From Olleya namhaensis (GTDB lineage Bacteria; Bacteroidota; Bacteroidia; Flavobacteriales; Flavobacteriaceae), in assembly GCF_900114005.1 (NCBI RefSeq), contig NZ_FORM01000004.1:241035-305034 (forward strand): 64,000 bases of DNA, in the 5' to 3' direction. Within the stretch, counting starts at the first letter, position 1; every line of letters begins with the position of its first letter. Made by a program: the position numbers and the translations under genes. The notes below the pieces were generated by a model. It saw only the letters and a list, made by a program, of their open reading frames with translations. It did not search any database and was not told the origin of the DNA. This document shows positions 23,827 to 33,547 of this stretch, in pieces.

Positions 23827-25767
23827 ATGAAAATGAACGTTTTACGTACTACTTTAATCGCCTTTATAGTATCTTGTTTTTTTGCTAGTGCGCAAGAAAA
23901 AACCGTGTTATTTACGGTAAATGAGGTGCCAGTTTATACCAATGAGTTTAAACGTGTTTACAATAAAAATTTAGATTTAGTAAAAGACGATTCTCAAAAA
24001 GATATTGATAATTATTTAGATTTATTTGTAAAATATAAGCTTAAAATAGCGGAAGCTAAGACTTTAGGCTTAGACAAAAAACCATCTTATTTAAGAGAGT
24101 TTGGTAATTATAAAGACCAATTAGCTAAAAATTATTTAAATGATAATAAGGTTACAGACCAGTTAGTTGAAGAAGCCTACAATAGACTACAAACGGAGGT
24201 TGATGCTAATCATATTTTAGTCAAATTAGAAGAAAATGCAAGCCCTAGGGATTCGCTTTTAGCATTTCAAGAGATCCAAAAATTAAGAATACGTGCTATA
24301 AATGAAGGTTTTGATGTTGTAAAAAAGGATATCCATAATGGCCGTACCTTATTTGCAGAAGAGTTAGGTTATTTTACAGCATTTAAAATGGTGTATTCTT
24401 TTGAGAATGCAGCTTACAATACGCCTGTTGGAGAATGGTCAGCGCCTTTTAGAACACAATTTGGCTACCACGTTGTATTAGTAAAAGATAAGCGTAAAAA
24501 CAGAGGGGATGTTACAGTAGCACATATTATGCTATTAGACAAAGAGGATAGCGAGGACAATCAAAGTCGTATAAACGAAATATATAAACGTATAAAGCAA
24601 GGTGAAGATTTTGGAGCCTTAGCAAAACAGTTTTCTGAAGATAAAAGCTCAAGTAGTACCGGTGGGCAACTTAATACGTTTTCTGCAGGGCAATTAAGTT
24701 CAAAGACTTTTGAAGATCAGGCATTTGCTTTAGAGCAAGCAAAAGATGTGTCTAAACCGTTTAAATCGGAATTTGGATATCACATTGTTAAGTTAATTGA
24801 AAAGCATGGTATCAAATCGTTTTCTGAATTAGCACCTGAATTAAAAAATAAAATCAAACGTGACTCTAGGTCTAAGGTCATTAATGATAAACGTTTGGAA
24901 GGATTGTACAACAAATATAATGTGTCTAAAACGACTCCAGATTTAACACCGATAGTGTCTATTTTGAATGATACTTATTTTAGTAGTAGTTGGAAGATTC
25001 CTGCTGATTTTAAAGGAGAAACACAATTGTTTAAGATCGGAAATACAGTTTTTAGCCAACATGATTTTGCTGAATTTTTGCTAAAAAGCCAACGTAAACG
25101 TCAAGCTAAAGTGGCATTAGAAAAGCTAGTAGCAGATAATTATATCTTGTTTGTTGAAAGTAGTTTGAAAATATACCAAGAAGAGAATTTAGAAAATGAA
25201 AACGAAGACTATGCTCAAATATTAATGGAGTATAGAGATGGCTTATTGCTATTTGATTTGATGGAAACGGAAATCTGGAATGCAGCAAAACAAGATTCAA
25301 TAGGTTTACAACAGTATTTTGCATTACACCAAGACAACTATTTTTATGATGTTAGGGTGGATGCAATTGTAGCGTCTTCAGCTAAAAAAAGTAGTATAAA
25401 AAAGGTGGCAAAGATGCTAAGCTCTAATGTTAGTCCTGATACAATTAAAGCGCAGTTAAACTCAGAGTCTAAAATTAATGTTAGCTTTATTGAAGACATA
25501 CTAGATGCTAACCATCAAGCTTTACCAAAAGACTTAAAATTAGAAACAGGAGTATCTGATATTTTTACACATAATGATGCTTACAGTGTTGTTAGCTTTA
25601 AGTCAGTGATACCTAAAACCTCAAAATCTTTTAAGGAAGCTAAGGGGCATGTTATTGCAGATTTTCAGGAAGAAAAAGAAAAAGAATGGATGTCTGGTTT
25701 AGCAAAGAAGTATAAAGTAGTTATTAATCAAGAGGCTTTAAATCAAGTCAAAGAACAACTTAAATAA
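23827..25767 (+). CDS. Periplasmic peptidyl-prolyl isomerase/chaperone with two parvulin domains
   Basis: Helps fold outer-membrane proteins in the periplasm. From ATG 23827 it has 646 residues with a signal peptide ending FFASAQ. After a SurA-like helical N-domain come two parvulin domains: EVDANHILVKL...TQFGYHVVLV (about 115-225) and VTVAHIMLLD...SEFGYHIVKL (about 230-325), each with the paired His of active parvulins. The long C-terminal half (325-646) is helical with a third, divergent isomerase-like stretch. It is first of three adjacent genes of the same type. Confidence 0.92.
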   Translation: MKMNVLRTTLIAFIVSCFFASAQEKTVLFTVNEVPVYTNEFKRVYNKNLDLVKDDSQKDIDNYLDLFVKYKLKIAEAKTLGLDKKPSYLREFGNYKDQLAKNYLNDNKVTDQLVEEAYNRLQTEVDANHILVKLEENASPRDSLLAFQEIQKLRIRAINEGFDVVKKDIHNGRTLFAEELGYFTAFKMVYSFENAAYNTPVGEWSAPFRTQFGYHVVLVKDKRKNRGDVTVAHIMLLDKEDSEDNQSRINEIYKRIKQGEDFGALAKQFSEDKSSSSTGGQLNTFSAGQLSSKTFEDQAFALEQAKDVSKPFKSEFGYHIVKLIEKHGIKSFSELAPELKNKIKRDSRSKVINDKRLEGLYNKYNVSKTTPDLTPIVSILNDTYFSSSWKIPADFKGETQLFKIGNTVFSQHDFAEFLLKSQRKRQAKVALEKLVADNYILFVESSLKIYQEENLENENEDYAQILMEYRDGLLLFDLMETEIWNAAKQDSIGLQQYFALHQDNYFYDVRVDAIVASSAKKSSIKKVAKMLSSNVSPDTIKAQLNSESKINVSFIEDILDANHQALPKDLKLETGVSDIFTHNDAYSVVSFKSVIPKTSKSFKEAKGHVIADFQEEKEKEWMSGLAKKYKVVINQEALNQVKEQLK

Positions 25768-25768
25768 T

Positions 25769-26620
25769 TTGAGAAAAACCATCTACATATTTGCGTTATT
25801 TAGTCTGTTGTGGTCTTGTGACTATTTTAAACCTGTGCCTCTAGAAGAAGCTATAGCTAGAGTGGACGATGTGTTTTTATATACAAAGGACCTTAAAAAG
25901 GTATTACCCGATAACTTAAGTAAATCGGATAGTGCTATTTTTGCTAATAATTTTATTACTAAATGGGCAACACAACAATTATTTGTTCAAAATGCTCAAG
26001 TTAATTTATCAGACGCTAAACTAGATAAGTTTGACAGGTTAATTAAGCAGTATAAAAATGATCTATACAGTAAAGCTTATGTTGAGGCTTTGGTTGCTAA
26101 AAATTTGGATACTGTAGTGTCTAATACAGAGGCAGTCTCTTATTACGATGCCAACAGGGAAGCTTTTAAATTAAATGAAGATTTAATAAAATTTAGATAC
26201 ATCAATGTTGAAGCAAATAGATTAGATCTAGAAAAGGTTAAAACAAAGTTTAAACGTTTTAACACAAAGGACAAAAAGGAATTGGATTCAATCTCAATTC
26301 AATTTAAATCCTATTCTTTAAAAGATTCCGTTTGGATAAGAGTAGATCAAGTCATTAAGAAAATAGAAGCTGTAGGTATTGATAATAGAAATGATTTGTT
26401 AAAAAAATCTAATTTTATACAACTCAAAGACTCATTAGGATTATATTTGATGCAAATAAATGATGTATTGTTAAGAAACGATACAGCACCATTAGAATAC
26501 GTAAGACCAACAATTAACCAAATCGTTATTAATAAACGAAAATTGGAATTGATTAAACAATTAGAAAAGGACATTACTAAAGATGCCATTAAAAACGAAC
26601 AATTTGAAATTTACAATTAA
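25769..26620 (+). CDS. SurA-like chaperone lipoprotein without a clear parvulin core
   Basis: A 283-aa lipoprotein (signal ending LLWSC) starting at TTG 25769, the only codon that gives a complete signal; it is 1 bp after the previous stop. The helical part at 40-140 resembles the N-terminal chaperone domain of SurA. The rest lacks the His pairs and GG-L/FGYH motifs of parvulins, so isomerase activity is doubtful and a purely chaperone role is more likely. It lies between two true two-parvulin proteins and overlaps the next gene by 38 bp. Confidence 0.8.
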   Translation: MRKTIYIFALFSLLWSCDYFKPVPLEEAIARVDDVFLYTKDLKKVLPDNLSKSDSAIFANNFITKWATQQLFVQNAQVNLSDAKLDKFDRLIKQYKNDLYSKAYVEALVAKNLDTVVSNTEAVSYYDANREAFKLNEDLIKFRYINVEANRLDLEKVKTKFKRFNTKDKKELDSISIQFKSYSLKDSVWIRVDQVIKKIEAVGIDNRNDLLKKSNFIQLKDSLGLYLMQINDVLLRNDTAPLEYVRPTINQIVINKRKLELIKQLEKDITKDAIKNEQFEIYN

Positions 26621-28034
26621 AACTAAAACGTTATCCGCTTTTGCGTTTTTATTATTAGCAAATTTTACTGCTTCAGCGCAAGAAATTATTGACGAAACTG
26701 CTCCAGAAACAGTTAAAGATACTACGGTAACTAAAGGAGCAACTAAGGTAGACGGTGTTGCTGCAGTAGTTGGAGATTACATTGTATTGGATAGTGATAT
26801 TGACAAAATGATTTTACAACTTAAGGCGCAAGGTGCATCTTTACAAGGGGTATCTAATTGTCAACTGTTTGGTAAATTATTAGAAGATAAGCTATATGCA
26901 CACCATGCTATTCAAGATAGTATCGTGGTTAATGATGCTGAGATAAACTCTAGAGTAGATCAACAAATTGAGCAATTCTTGCAACAGACCAAAGGTAACA
27001 TGGATGAGTTACTAAAGTTTTATAAAAAAGATAGCGAAGCTAGTTTCAGAGAAGAAATGTTTGAAATTAACAAGAGTAATAAATTAGCTTCAGAGATGAA
27101 GACTAAAATTATTGACGAGATTGAAGTAACTCCAGAAGAAGTACGTCAGTTTTTTAATAAAATACCAAAAGACGAACGTCCAAGATTTGGAACAGAGCTT
27201 AAAGTAGCACAAATTATAATTGAGCCTAAAGTTTCTGAAACTGAAAGACAACGTGTCATTGATCAATTAAAAGAGTATAAGAGAGAAGTAGAAGTAGACG
27301 GGAAAAGTTTTAGATCTAGAGCTGCTTTTTATTCTGATGATCCAGGAACAAAAAAATCAGGAGGAAAATTACCTCCAATGAATAGGTCTAACCCAAGAAT
27401 GGTAAAGGAATTTAGAGATGTTGCTTTTTCTTTACAAGAAGGAGAAATTTCTGAGCCTTTTGCAACAGACTTTGGATACCATATTATTTATTTAGAAAAA
27501 ATTAGAGGGCAAGAATATGATGTGAGTCATATCCTTTTAGTTCCAGAAATTTCTGATGAAGAAGTTATGGAAGCTAAACAAAGAATAGAAAAAATTAGAG
27601 ACGATATTAATAATGGAGATTACACGTTTGCTGAAGCTGCTAAAGAATTTAGTGACGAGAAAGAAACTAAAAGTCAAGGCGGACAGCTAATTAATCCACA
27701 AACTCAAGATTACAATTTTGAGTTAACTAAAATGGATCCTGAATTATACGGACAACTACAAGGTTTAGAAAACAACACAGTAAGTGATGTTTTAACAGAC
27801 TCTGACAGACAAGGTAACATCAAGTTTAAGTTAGTTACAGTTACGGATAGAATTGATGAGCATGACGCAGATTACTCTCGTGATTATTTAAAGATTAAAG
27901 AATTAGCTTTAAACGAAAAACAATACAATGCTATTGGTGAGTGGCAAGACGAAAAAATTAATGATACTTACATTAAAATTAGCGAATCTCATAGAGATTG
28001 CGATTTTAGCAGTAACTGGTTAAAAAACAAATAG
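26583..28034 (+). CDS. surA: SurA-type peptidyl-prolyl isomerase
   Basis: A periplasmic chaperone/PPIase of 483 aa for beta-barrel assembly. The signal peptide ends ANFTASAQ. The SurA N-domain begins VDGVAAVVGDYIVLDSDID. Two parvulin modules follow: KVAQIIIEPK...DFGYHIIYLE (about 205-310) and YDVSHILLVP...KSQGGQL (about 312-415). It overlaps the upstream gene by 38 bp in another frame, so production of the three proteins is tied together. SurA as a symbol is by domain order and context. Confidence 0.9.
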   Translation: MPLKTNNLKFTIKTKTLSAFAFLLLANFTASAQEIIDETAPETVKDTTVTKGATKVDGVAAVVGDYIVLDSDIDKMILQLKAQGASLQGVSNCQLFGKLLEDKLYAHHAIQDSIVVNDAEINSRVDQQIEQFLQQTKGNMDELLKFYKKDSEASFREEMFEINKSNKLASEMKTKIIDEIEVTPEEVRQFFNKIPKDERPRFGTELKVAQIIIEPKVSETERQRVIDQLKEYKREVEVDGKSFRSRAAFYSDDPGTKKSGGKLPPMNRSNPRMVKEFRDVAFSLQEGEISEPFATDFGYHIIYLEKIRGQEYDVSHILLVPEISDEEVMEAKQRIEKIRDDINNGDYTFAEAAKEFSDEKETKSQGGQLINPQTQDYNFELTKMDPELYGQLQGLENNTVSDVLTDSDRQGNIKFKLVTVTDRIDEHDADYSRDYLKIKELALNEKQYNAIGEWQDEKINDTYIKISESHRDCDFSSNWLKNK

Positions 28035-28040
28035 ATTTAT

Positions 28041-28994
28041 ATGTCAGACGTTGCAGCAGTAAAATCTCTAGTAACAAGATACAATGCGTTAAGGCAAGAA
28101 GTAGCCAAAGTAATTATAGGACAAGACGATGTAGTTAATCAGATTTTAATCTCGATTTTTTCTGGTGGTCACGCCTTATTAATTGGTGTTCCGGGATTGG
28201 CCAAAACATTAATGGTTAATACTATTTCTCAAGCTTTAGGATTGGATTTTAAACGTATACAGTTTACTCCAGATTTAATGCCAAGTGACATTTTAGGAAG
28301 CGAAATCCTAGACGAAAGCAGACAATTTAAATTTATTAAAGGACCAATATTTGCTAATATTATTTTAGCAGATGAGATTAACCGTACACCTCCAAAAACG
28401 CAAGCAGCCTTGCTAGAAGCGATGCAAGAGCGTTCGGTAACGGTTTCTGGACACCATTACAAATTAGATTTACCATACTTTGTTTTAGCAACTCAAAACC
28501 CAATTGAGCAAGAAGGAACGTATCCACTTCCAGAAGCGCAATTAGATCGTTTTATGTTTGCTATCAATTTAGATTACCCAAGTTTTCAAGAAGAAGTAGA
28601 TGTTGTAAAAGCAACAACTTCTAATCATAAACCAACGGTTAATGCCTTATTTACTGCGCAAGAAATCGTAGATTTTCAACAGTTAATTAGACGTATTCCT
28701 GTAGCAGATAATGTTATAGAATATGCGGTAACTATGGTTGGTAAAACTAGACCAAATAGTGATGCAGCTTCTGATTTGGTAAAGCAATATGTAGATTGGG
28801 GAGCAGGTCCAAGAGCTTCTCAAAACTTAATTTTGGCAGCTAAAACACATGCGGCTATAAACGGTAAGTTTTCTCCAGATATAGAAAACGTACAAGCAGT
28901 AGCAACTAGTATTTTACGTCATAGAATGATTAAAAACTATAAAGCTGAAGCTGAGGGAGTGACTATTGAGCATATTATTAAAAGTTTATTTTAA
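28041..28994 (+). CDS. MoxR-family AAA+ ATPase
   Basis: A 317-aa chaperone-type ATPase. Walker A is GVPGLAKT (about 53), Walker B ILADEINRTPPKTQAALLEAMQE (about 112), sensor 1 FVLATQNPIEQEGTYPLPEAQLDRF, and a C-terminal lid with WGAGPRASQNLIL. MoxR proteins usually act with DUF58 and VWA-domain partners to insert metals or assemble complexes. None follows here; instead the gene is joined to surA (6 bp) and to a GldL-like membrane protein (1 bp). Confidence 0.95.
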   Translation: MSDVAAVKSLVTRYNALRQEVAKVIIGQDDVVNQILISIFSGGHALLIGVPGLAKTLMVNTISQALGLDFKRIQFTPDLMPSDILGSEILDESRQFKFIKGPIFANIILADEINRTPPKTQAALLEAMQERSVTVSGHHYKLDLPYFVLATQNPIEQEGTYPLPEAQLDRFMFAINLDYPSFQEEVDVVKATTSNHKPTVNALFTAQEIVDFQQLIRRIPVADNVIEYAVTMVGKTRPNSDAASDLVKQYVDWGAGPRASQNLILAAKTHAAINGKFSPDIENVQAVATSILRHRMIKNYKAEAEGVTIEHIIKSLF

Positions 28995-28995
28995 C

Positions 28996-29184
28996 ATGAA
29001 ACTGAAACAGTTATTAGTACCATTTATTATCTTATTAATTGGTATTGCAGTAACAGTTGTAGGTGCTGTTTTTAAAATCCAACATTGGACTAATGGAAGT
29101 TTAATATTAACTTTGGGTACATTTATTGAGTTTTGTGGTATCTTTTTAGGTATAATTAAGCTTATAAAAATAGCGAGACAATAA
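28996..29184 (+). CDS. GldL-like two-helix membrane protein
   Basis: A 62-aa protein from ATG 28996, one base after the moxR stop. An earlier in-frame ATG at 28966 lies inside moxR. Two transmembrane helices (7-28 and 38-58) flank FKIQHWTNG, the phrase seen in the N-terminal membrane part of the gliding/T9SS motor protein GldL and small relatives. It lacks the cytoplasmic tail of GldL, so it is not the motor component itself. Its function is unknown. Confidence 0.8.
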   Translation: MKLKQLLVPFIILLIGIAVTVVGAVFKIQHWTNGSLILTLGTFIEFCGIFLGIIKLIKIARQ

Positions 29185-29202
29185 TATTTAAACTTTTCTA
29201 TT

Positions 29203-30348
29203 TTGAAATCTATAACAGCAAAAAAACAAAGAGTATTTGGTTTAGATGTTGTTAGGGCATTAGCAATCCTGCTCATATTATGTTCACATTCTACTATCTT
29301 AATTTTTCCGGAGTCGCAGTCCACACTTATTAAAATCATTCAATTTTTGGGCACCATTGGTGTTGATCTTTTTTTTGTGCTTAGCGGTTTTTTAATTGGA
29401 GGTATTTTAATCAAACAGATAGAAGCTAAACAAACTAAGTTTAAAAATTTTACCCAGTTTTGGATGCGTCGTTGGTTACGGACATTGCCTAATTATTATT
29501 TAGTATTATTAATTAATATAGGATTGTTATTTGTTTTTAATACTGAAGTTCCAAAGCAGCTCTATAAGTATTTCTTTTTTCTTCAGAATTTTTCAAATAA
29601 ACAGGCGGATTTTTTCACGGAATCATGGAGCTTAACTATTGAGGAGTTTGCTTATTTAATCGGACCAATTTTATTATTTGTTTTAGGCTTAATTTTTAAA
29701 AAGAGTGGTAAATGGTTGTTTTTGGCTGTAACACTGCTTGTAATAAGTAGCGCCATCTTTCATAGGTTTATTTTTGATGTTAGTATTACTAATAGTCCTC
29801 ACCACTTCTCATGGAGTAAATCTTTACGTAAAGTTTTAGTGTATAGACTAGATAGTATTTACTATGGCTTCCTAGCTGCGTTTATAGCATACTATTATGC
29901 TATGGCTTGGAAACGTTATAAATGGATAAGTTTTGGTTTAGGTGTCGTTTTATTTGTGGGTGTTCATGTCTATATTTTTATAAATTCATTAAATCCAGAT
30001 CATTTTTCAACGTTCTTTAATGTGTATTATTTATCTATAGTGTCAATAAGTATATTACTCACATTTCCTATGTTTTCAAATTGGAGATCAACTTTAAGGT
30101 TTCAAAAGGTTGTTACAAACATTAGTTTATGGTCATATTCTATTTATTTAGTAAATTATTCTATAATACTATTAAGTATTAAGCACTATGTTGTTATTTC
30201 GGATCTATCTGCTTTAAGTAAATTAGGTGTTTTAGGATTGTATTGGAGTGCTACTTTTGTGGTTTCTTATCTCTTATTTTCCTTTTTTGAATATCCAATT
30301 ATAAAATTTAGAGATTCTGCACGGTTTAAAGGATGGTTTGCAAATTAG
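29203..30348 (+). CDS. Acyltransferase-3 family membrane protein
   Basis: A 381-aa integral membrane protein with about ten helices. It starts at TTG 29203; no ATG gives a full N-terminus. GLDVVRALAILLILCSHS carries the conserved family Arg and His, followed by GVDLFFVLSGFLIGG and FWMRRWLRTLPNYY. The family (OafA/NodX) transfers acetyl or succinyl groups to surface polysaccharides. It is 18 bp from the previous gene and may share its transcript, but its job appears unrelated to the chaperones. Confidence 0.92.
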   Translation: MKSITAKKQRVFGLDVVRALAILLILCSHSTILIFPESQSTLIKIIQFLGTIGVDLFFVLSGFLIGGILIKQIEAKQTKFKNFTQFWMRRWLRTLPNYYLVLLINIGLLFVFNTEVPKQLYKYFFFLQNFSNKQADFFTESWSLTIEEFAYLIGPILLFVLGLIFKKSGKWLFLAVTLLVISSAIFHRFIFDVSITNSPHHFSWSKSLRKVLVYRLDSIYYGFLAAFIAYYYAMAWKRYKWISFGLGVVLFVGVHVYIFINSLNPDHFSTFFNVYYLSIVSISILLTFPMFSNWRSTLRFQKVVTNISLWSYSIYLVNYSIILLSIKHYVVISDLSALSKLGVLGLYWSATFVVSYLLFSFFEYPIIKFRDSARFKGWFAN

Positions 30349-30487
30349 ATTTCTTATTAATTTAATATTTTAAGGTGTTAAAAATTATCATTTTACTATT
30401 TTTTAAGTTGTATTTGGTCTTTTTATTGAATTTTATTTAGTGATTGTTCTAATATCTTATATATTTTCAAAATACTTCAATTTTTCG

Positions 30488-30495
30488 TAATTTTG
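30488..30495 (+). promoter_or_regulatory. Minus-7 element of acnB
   Basis: TAATTTTG fits TAnnTTTG. A TTG at the usual spacing is not present. Transcription would begin near 30502 and include the hairpin at 30513-30546. Confidence 0.6.
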
Positions 30496-30512
30496 TTTGC
30501 CTTAAATAGGCG

Positions 30513-30546
30513 GTCCAATTAAGCTAAAAGGTTAGCTTAATTGGAC
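30513..30546 (+). promoter_or_regulatory. 15-bp perfect hairpin in the acnB leader
   Basis: GTCCAATTAAGCTAA (30513-30527) and TTAGCTTAATTGGAC (30532-30546) pair without mismatch around loop AAGG. There is no T-run, so it is not a terminator. It ends 34 bases before the acnB ATG. It could be an RNA element (stability or translation control) or, as DNA, a large operator. Confidence 0.65.
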
Positions 30547-30580
30547 GTTTAAGATTTAATATAATCCTTTTAATTACTAT

Positions 30581-33361
30581 ATGAACACTTATAAAGATTA
30601 CCTTAAAGAGATAGAAGACAGGAAAGTACTTGGACTTCATCCTAAACCAATTGATGGTGCTGAATTACTTAGCGATATTATTACTCAAATTATTGATGTA
30701 AATAATGAATTTAGAGCGGAGTCTCTTAACTTTTTTATCTATAACGTTTTACCTGGAACAACTAGTGCTGCAGGAGTAAAAGCTAAGTTTTTAAAGGAAA
30801 TTATTTTAGGTGAAGCTGTAGTTAAAGAAATTACACCTGCTTTTGCTTTTGAGCAATTGTCACACATGAAGGGTGGACCATCTATTGAGGTATTATTGGA
30901 TTTAGCTTTAGGAAACGATGTTGCTATTGCTACAGAAGCTGCAAAAGTATTAAAGACACAAGTGTTTTTATACGAAGCAGATATGGCGCTTTTAGAGAAT
31001 GCTTTTAAAGCAGGTAATACTATTGCAAAAGAGTTATTAGATAGTTATGCTCAAGCAGAATTTTTTACAAAACTTCCAGAAGTTGATGAAGAAATAGAAA
31101 TAGTAACTTTTGTTGCTGGTGTTGGAGATATCTCTACAGATTTATTATCTCCGGGTGCAGATGCACACTCAAGATCAGATCGTGAATTACATGGTCAATG
31201 TATGTTTGAGCATAACAAAGACATGCAGAATCAATTGTTAGCTTTAAAAGAGCAACACCCTGATAAACGTGTGATGTTAATCGCAGAGAAAGGAACAATG
31301 GGAGTAGGGTCTTCTAGAATGTCTGGTGTAAATAACGTGGCGTTATGGACTGGGGTTCCTTTTAGTAAATATGTTCCTTTTATCAATTTTGCACCAGTAA
31401 TTGCTGGGACAAATGGTATTGCACCAATTTTTTTAACTACGGTTGGAGTAACTGGAGGTATTGGTATTGATTTAAAAAACTGGGAAAAGCAAAAAGATGC
31501 TGACGGAAATACTGTTGTAGATGCAGATGGAGAACCAGTTTTAAAGCAAACCTATTCAGTAGAAACAGGTACAGTATTAACCATTAATACTAAAACTAAA
31601 AAATTATATAACGGAGATAAAGAGTTAAAAGATATTTCTGCTGCATTAACGCCACCAAAAATGGAGTTTATTAAAGCAGGTGGATCTTATGCTGTTGTTT
31701 TTGGTAAAAAATTACAAACATTAGCTTGTAAAATATTAGAAGTAGAGATTCCTCAAGTATATGCCACTTCAAAAGAAGTATCTATTGATGGACAAGGGCT
31801 TACTGCTGTTGAAAAAATCTTCAACAAAAATGCTGTAGGTACAACTCCAGGAAAAACATTACATGCAGGATCTAATGTAAGAGTAGAAGTAAACATTGTT
31901 GGGTCTCAAGATACTACGGGTTTAATGACGTCTCAAGAACTAGAGATGATGGCAGCTACTATTATTTCACCAATTGTTGATGCAGGATACCAATCAGGGT
32001 GTCATACAGCGTCTGTTTGGGATGACAAGTCTAAGGCTAACATTCCAAGGTTAATGACCTTTATGAATGACTTTGGATTAATTACTGCGCGTGATCCTAA
32101 AGGGAAATATCATGCAATGACGGATGTAATCCACAAGGTTTTAAATGACCTTGCTGTGGATGACTGGGATATTATTATTGGAGGAGATTCTCATACACGT
32201 ATGTCAAAGGGTGTTGCTTTTGGAGCTGATTCAGGAACAGTCGCGTTAGCATTAGCTACAGGAGAAGCTACAATGCCAATTCCAGAATCTGTAAAAGTAA
32301 CCTTTAAAGGAGAAATGAAATCTTTTATGGATTTCCGTGATGTAGTACATGCTACGCAAGAGCAGATGTTAAATCAGTTTGGTGGAGATAACGTATTCCA
32401 AGGTAGAATTATTGAGGTGCACTTAGGGACACTTACGGCTGATCAAGCGTTTACATTTACGGACTGGACTGCCGAAATGAAAGCAAAAGCATCTATCTGT
32501 ATCTCAGAGGAAGACACATTAATAGAATCTTTAGAAATTGCTAAAGGTCGTATCCAAATCATGATTGATAAAGGAATGGATAACGAAAAGCAAATGCTTA
32601 AAGGTTTAGTCGAAAAAGCTAATGCTAGAATCGAAGAATTAAAGTCAGGTGCTAAACCAGCTTTAAAACCAGATGCAGATGCTAATTATTTTGCAGAAGT
32701 TGTTGTTGATTTGGATGAAATTGCTGAACCAATGATTGCTGATCCTGATGTAAATAATGAAGACGTATCAAAACGTTATACGCACGATAATATCAGACCG
32801 TTATCTTACTACGGAGGAACTAAAACCGTAGATTTAGGGTTTATTGGATCATGTATGATTCATAAAGGGGATATGCAAATTTTAGCGCAAATGTTGAAGA
32901 ATATTGAAGCGCAGCATGGTAAAGTAGAATTTAATGCACCATTAGTAGTAGCGCCTCCAACTTATAATATTGTTGATGAGTTAAAAGCTGAAGGAGATTG
33001 GGATATATTAGTTAAATACTCAGGTTTTGAATTTGACGATAATGCACCTAAAGGTTTAGCACGTACTAAATATGAAAACATGTTGTATTTAGAGCGTCCA
33101 GGATGTAACCTTTGTATGGGTAATCAAGAAAAAGCAGAACCAGGAGATACAGTAATGGCTACATCTACACGTTTATTCCAAGGTAGAGTTGTAAAAGATT
33201 CAGGAGAAAAGAAAGGAGAATCTTTATTATCTTCTACACCAGTAGTTGTATTATCTACTATTTTAGGAAGAACGCCTACAATGGCAGAATATGAAGCTGC
33301 AGTTGACGGAATCGTATTAACTAGTTTTAAACCTTCTAAAAAGAAGTTAGTGTTAGCATAA
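30581..33361 (+). CDS. acnB: Bifunctional aconitate hydratase 2 / 2-methylisocitrate dehydratase
   Basis: Interconverts citrate and isocitrate in the TCA cycle with a [4Fe-4S] cluster, and can dehydrate 2-methylisocitrate. At 926 aa it has the AcnB order: HEAT-like N-terminal helices (1-160), the swivel domain, then the cluster-binding core with GCHTASVWDD, GGDSHTRMSKGV, GSCMIHKGD and PGCNLCMGNQ, the last holding two of the three Cys ligands. E. coli AcnB binds its own mRNA when the cluster is lost, which makes the leader hairpin relevant, though by analogy only. Confidence 0.97.
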   Translation: MNTYKDYLKEIEDRKVLGLHPKPIDGAELLSDIITQIIDVNNEFRAESLNFFIYNVLPGTTSAAGVKAKFLKEIILGEAVVKEITPAFAFEQLSHMKGGPSIEVLLDLALGNDVAIATEAAKVLKTQVFLYEADMALLENAFKAGNTIAKELLDSYAQAEFFTKLPEVDEEIEIVTFVAGVGDISTDLLSPGADAHSRSDRELHGQCMFEHNKDMQNQLLALKEQHPDKRVMLIAEKGTMGVGSSRMSGVNNVALWTGVPFSKYVPFINFAPVIAGTNGIAPIFLTTVGVTGGIGIDLKNWEKQKDADGNTVVDADGEPVLKQTYSVETGTVLTINTKTKKLYNGDKELKDISAALTPPKMEFIKAGGSYAVVFGKKLQTLACKILEVEIPQVYATSKEVSIDGQGLTAVEKIFNKNAVGTTPGKTLHAGSNVRVEVNIVGSQDTTGLMTSQELEMMAATIISPIVDAGYQSGCHTASVWDDKSKANIPRLMTFMNDFGLITARDPKGKYHAMTDVIHKVLNDLAVDDWDIIIGGDSHTRMSKGVAFGADSGTVALALATGEATMPIPESVKVTFKGEMKSFMDFRDVVHATQEQMLNQFGGDNVFQGRIIEVHLGTLTADQAFTFTDWTAEMKAKASICISEEDTLIESLEIAKGRIQIMIDKGMDNEKQMLKGLVEKANARIEELKSGAKPALKPDADANYFAEVVVDLDEIAEPMIADPDVNNEDVSKRYTHDNIRPLSYYGGTKTVDLGFIGSCMIHKGDMQILAQMLKNIEAQHGKVEFNAPLVVAPPTYNIVDELKAEGDWDILVKYSGFEFDDNAPKGLARTKYENMLYLERPGCNLCMGNQEKAEPGDTVMATSTRLFQGRVVKDSGEKKGESLLSSTPVVVLSTILGRTPTMAEYEAAVDGIVLTSFKPSKKKLVLA

Positions 33362-33380
33362 TACTTAATAAATATATTAA

Positions 33381-33410
33381 AAAGCCTGAATCCTAGATTC
33401 GGGCTTTTTT
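33381..33410 (+). terminator. Terminator of acnB
   Basis: AAAGCCTGAATC and GATTCGGGCTTT pair around CTA with one G-T pair, followed by T. The second aconitase gene is therefore a separate unit. Confidence 0.85.
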
Positions 33411-33547
33411 ATGCGGTAACTTTAAATAGCTGTGACATATAAATAACTTATGTTAGAATCAATCTATACTATAAATGGTGCTTTTAAAGTCTCTCTATAT
33501 TTCGTACCTTGTAAGGATTAAAGTAGAATCTAAAAAAAATAAAATTT

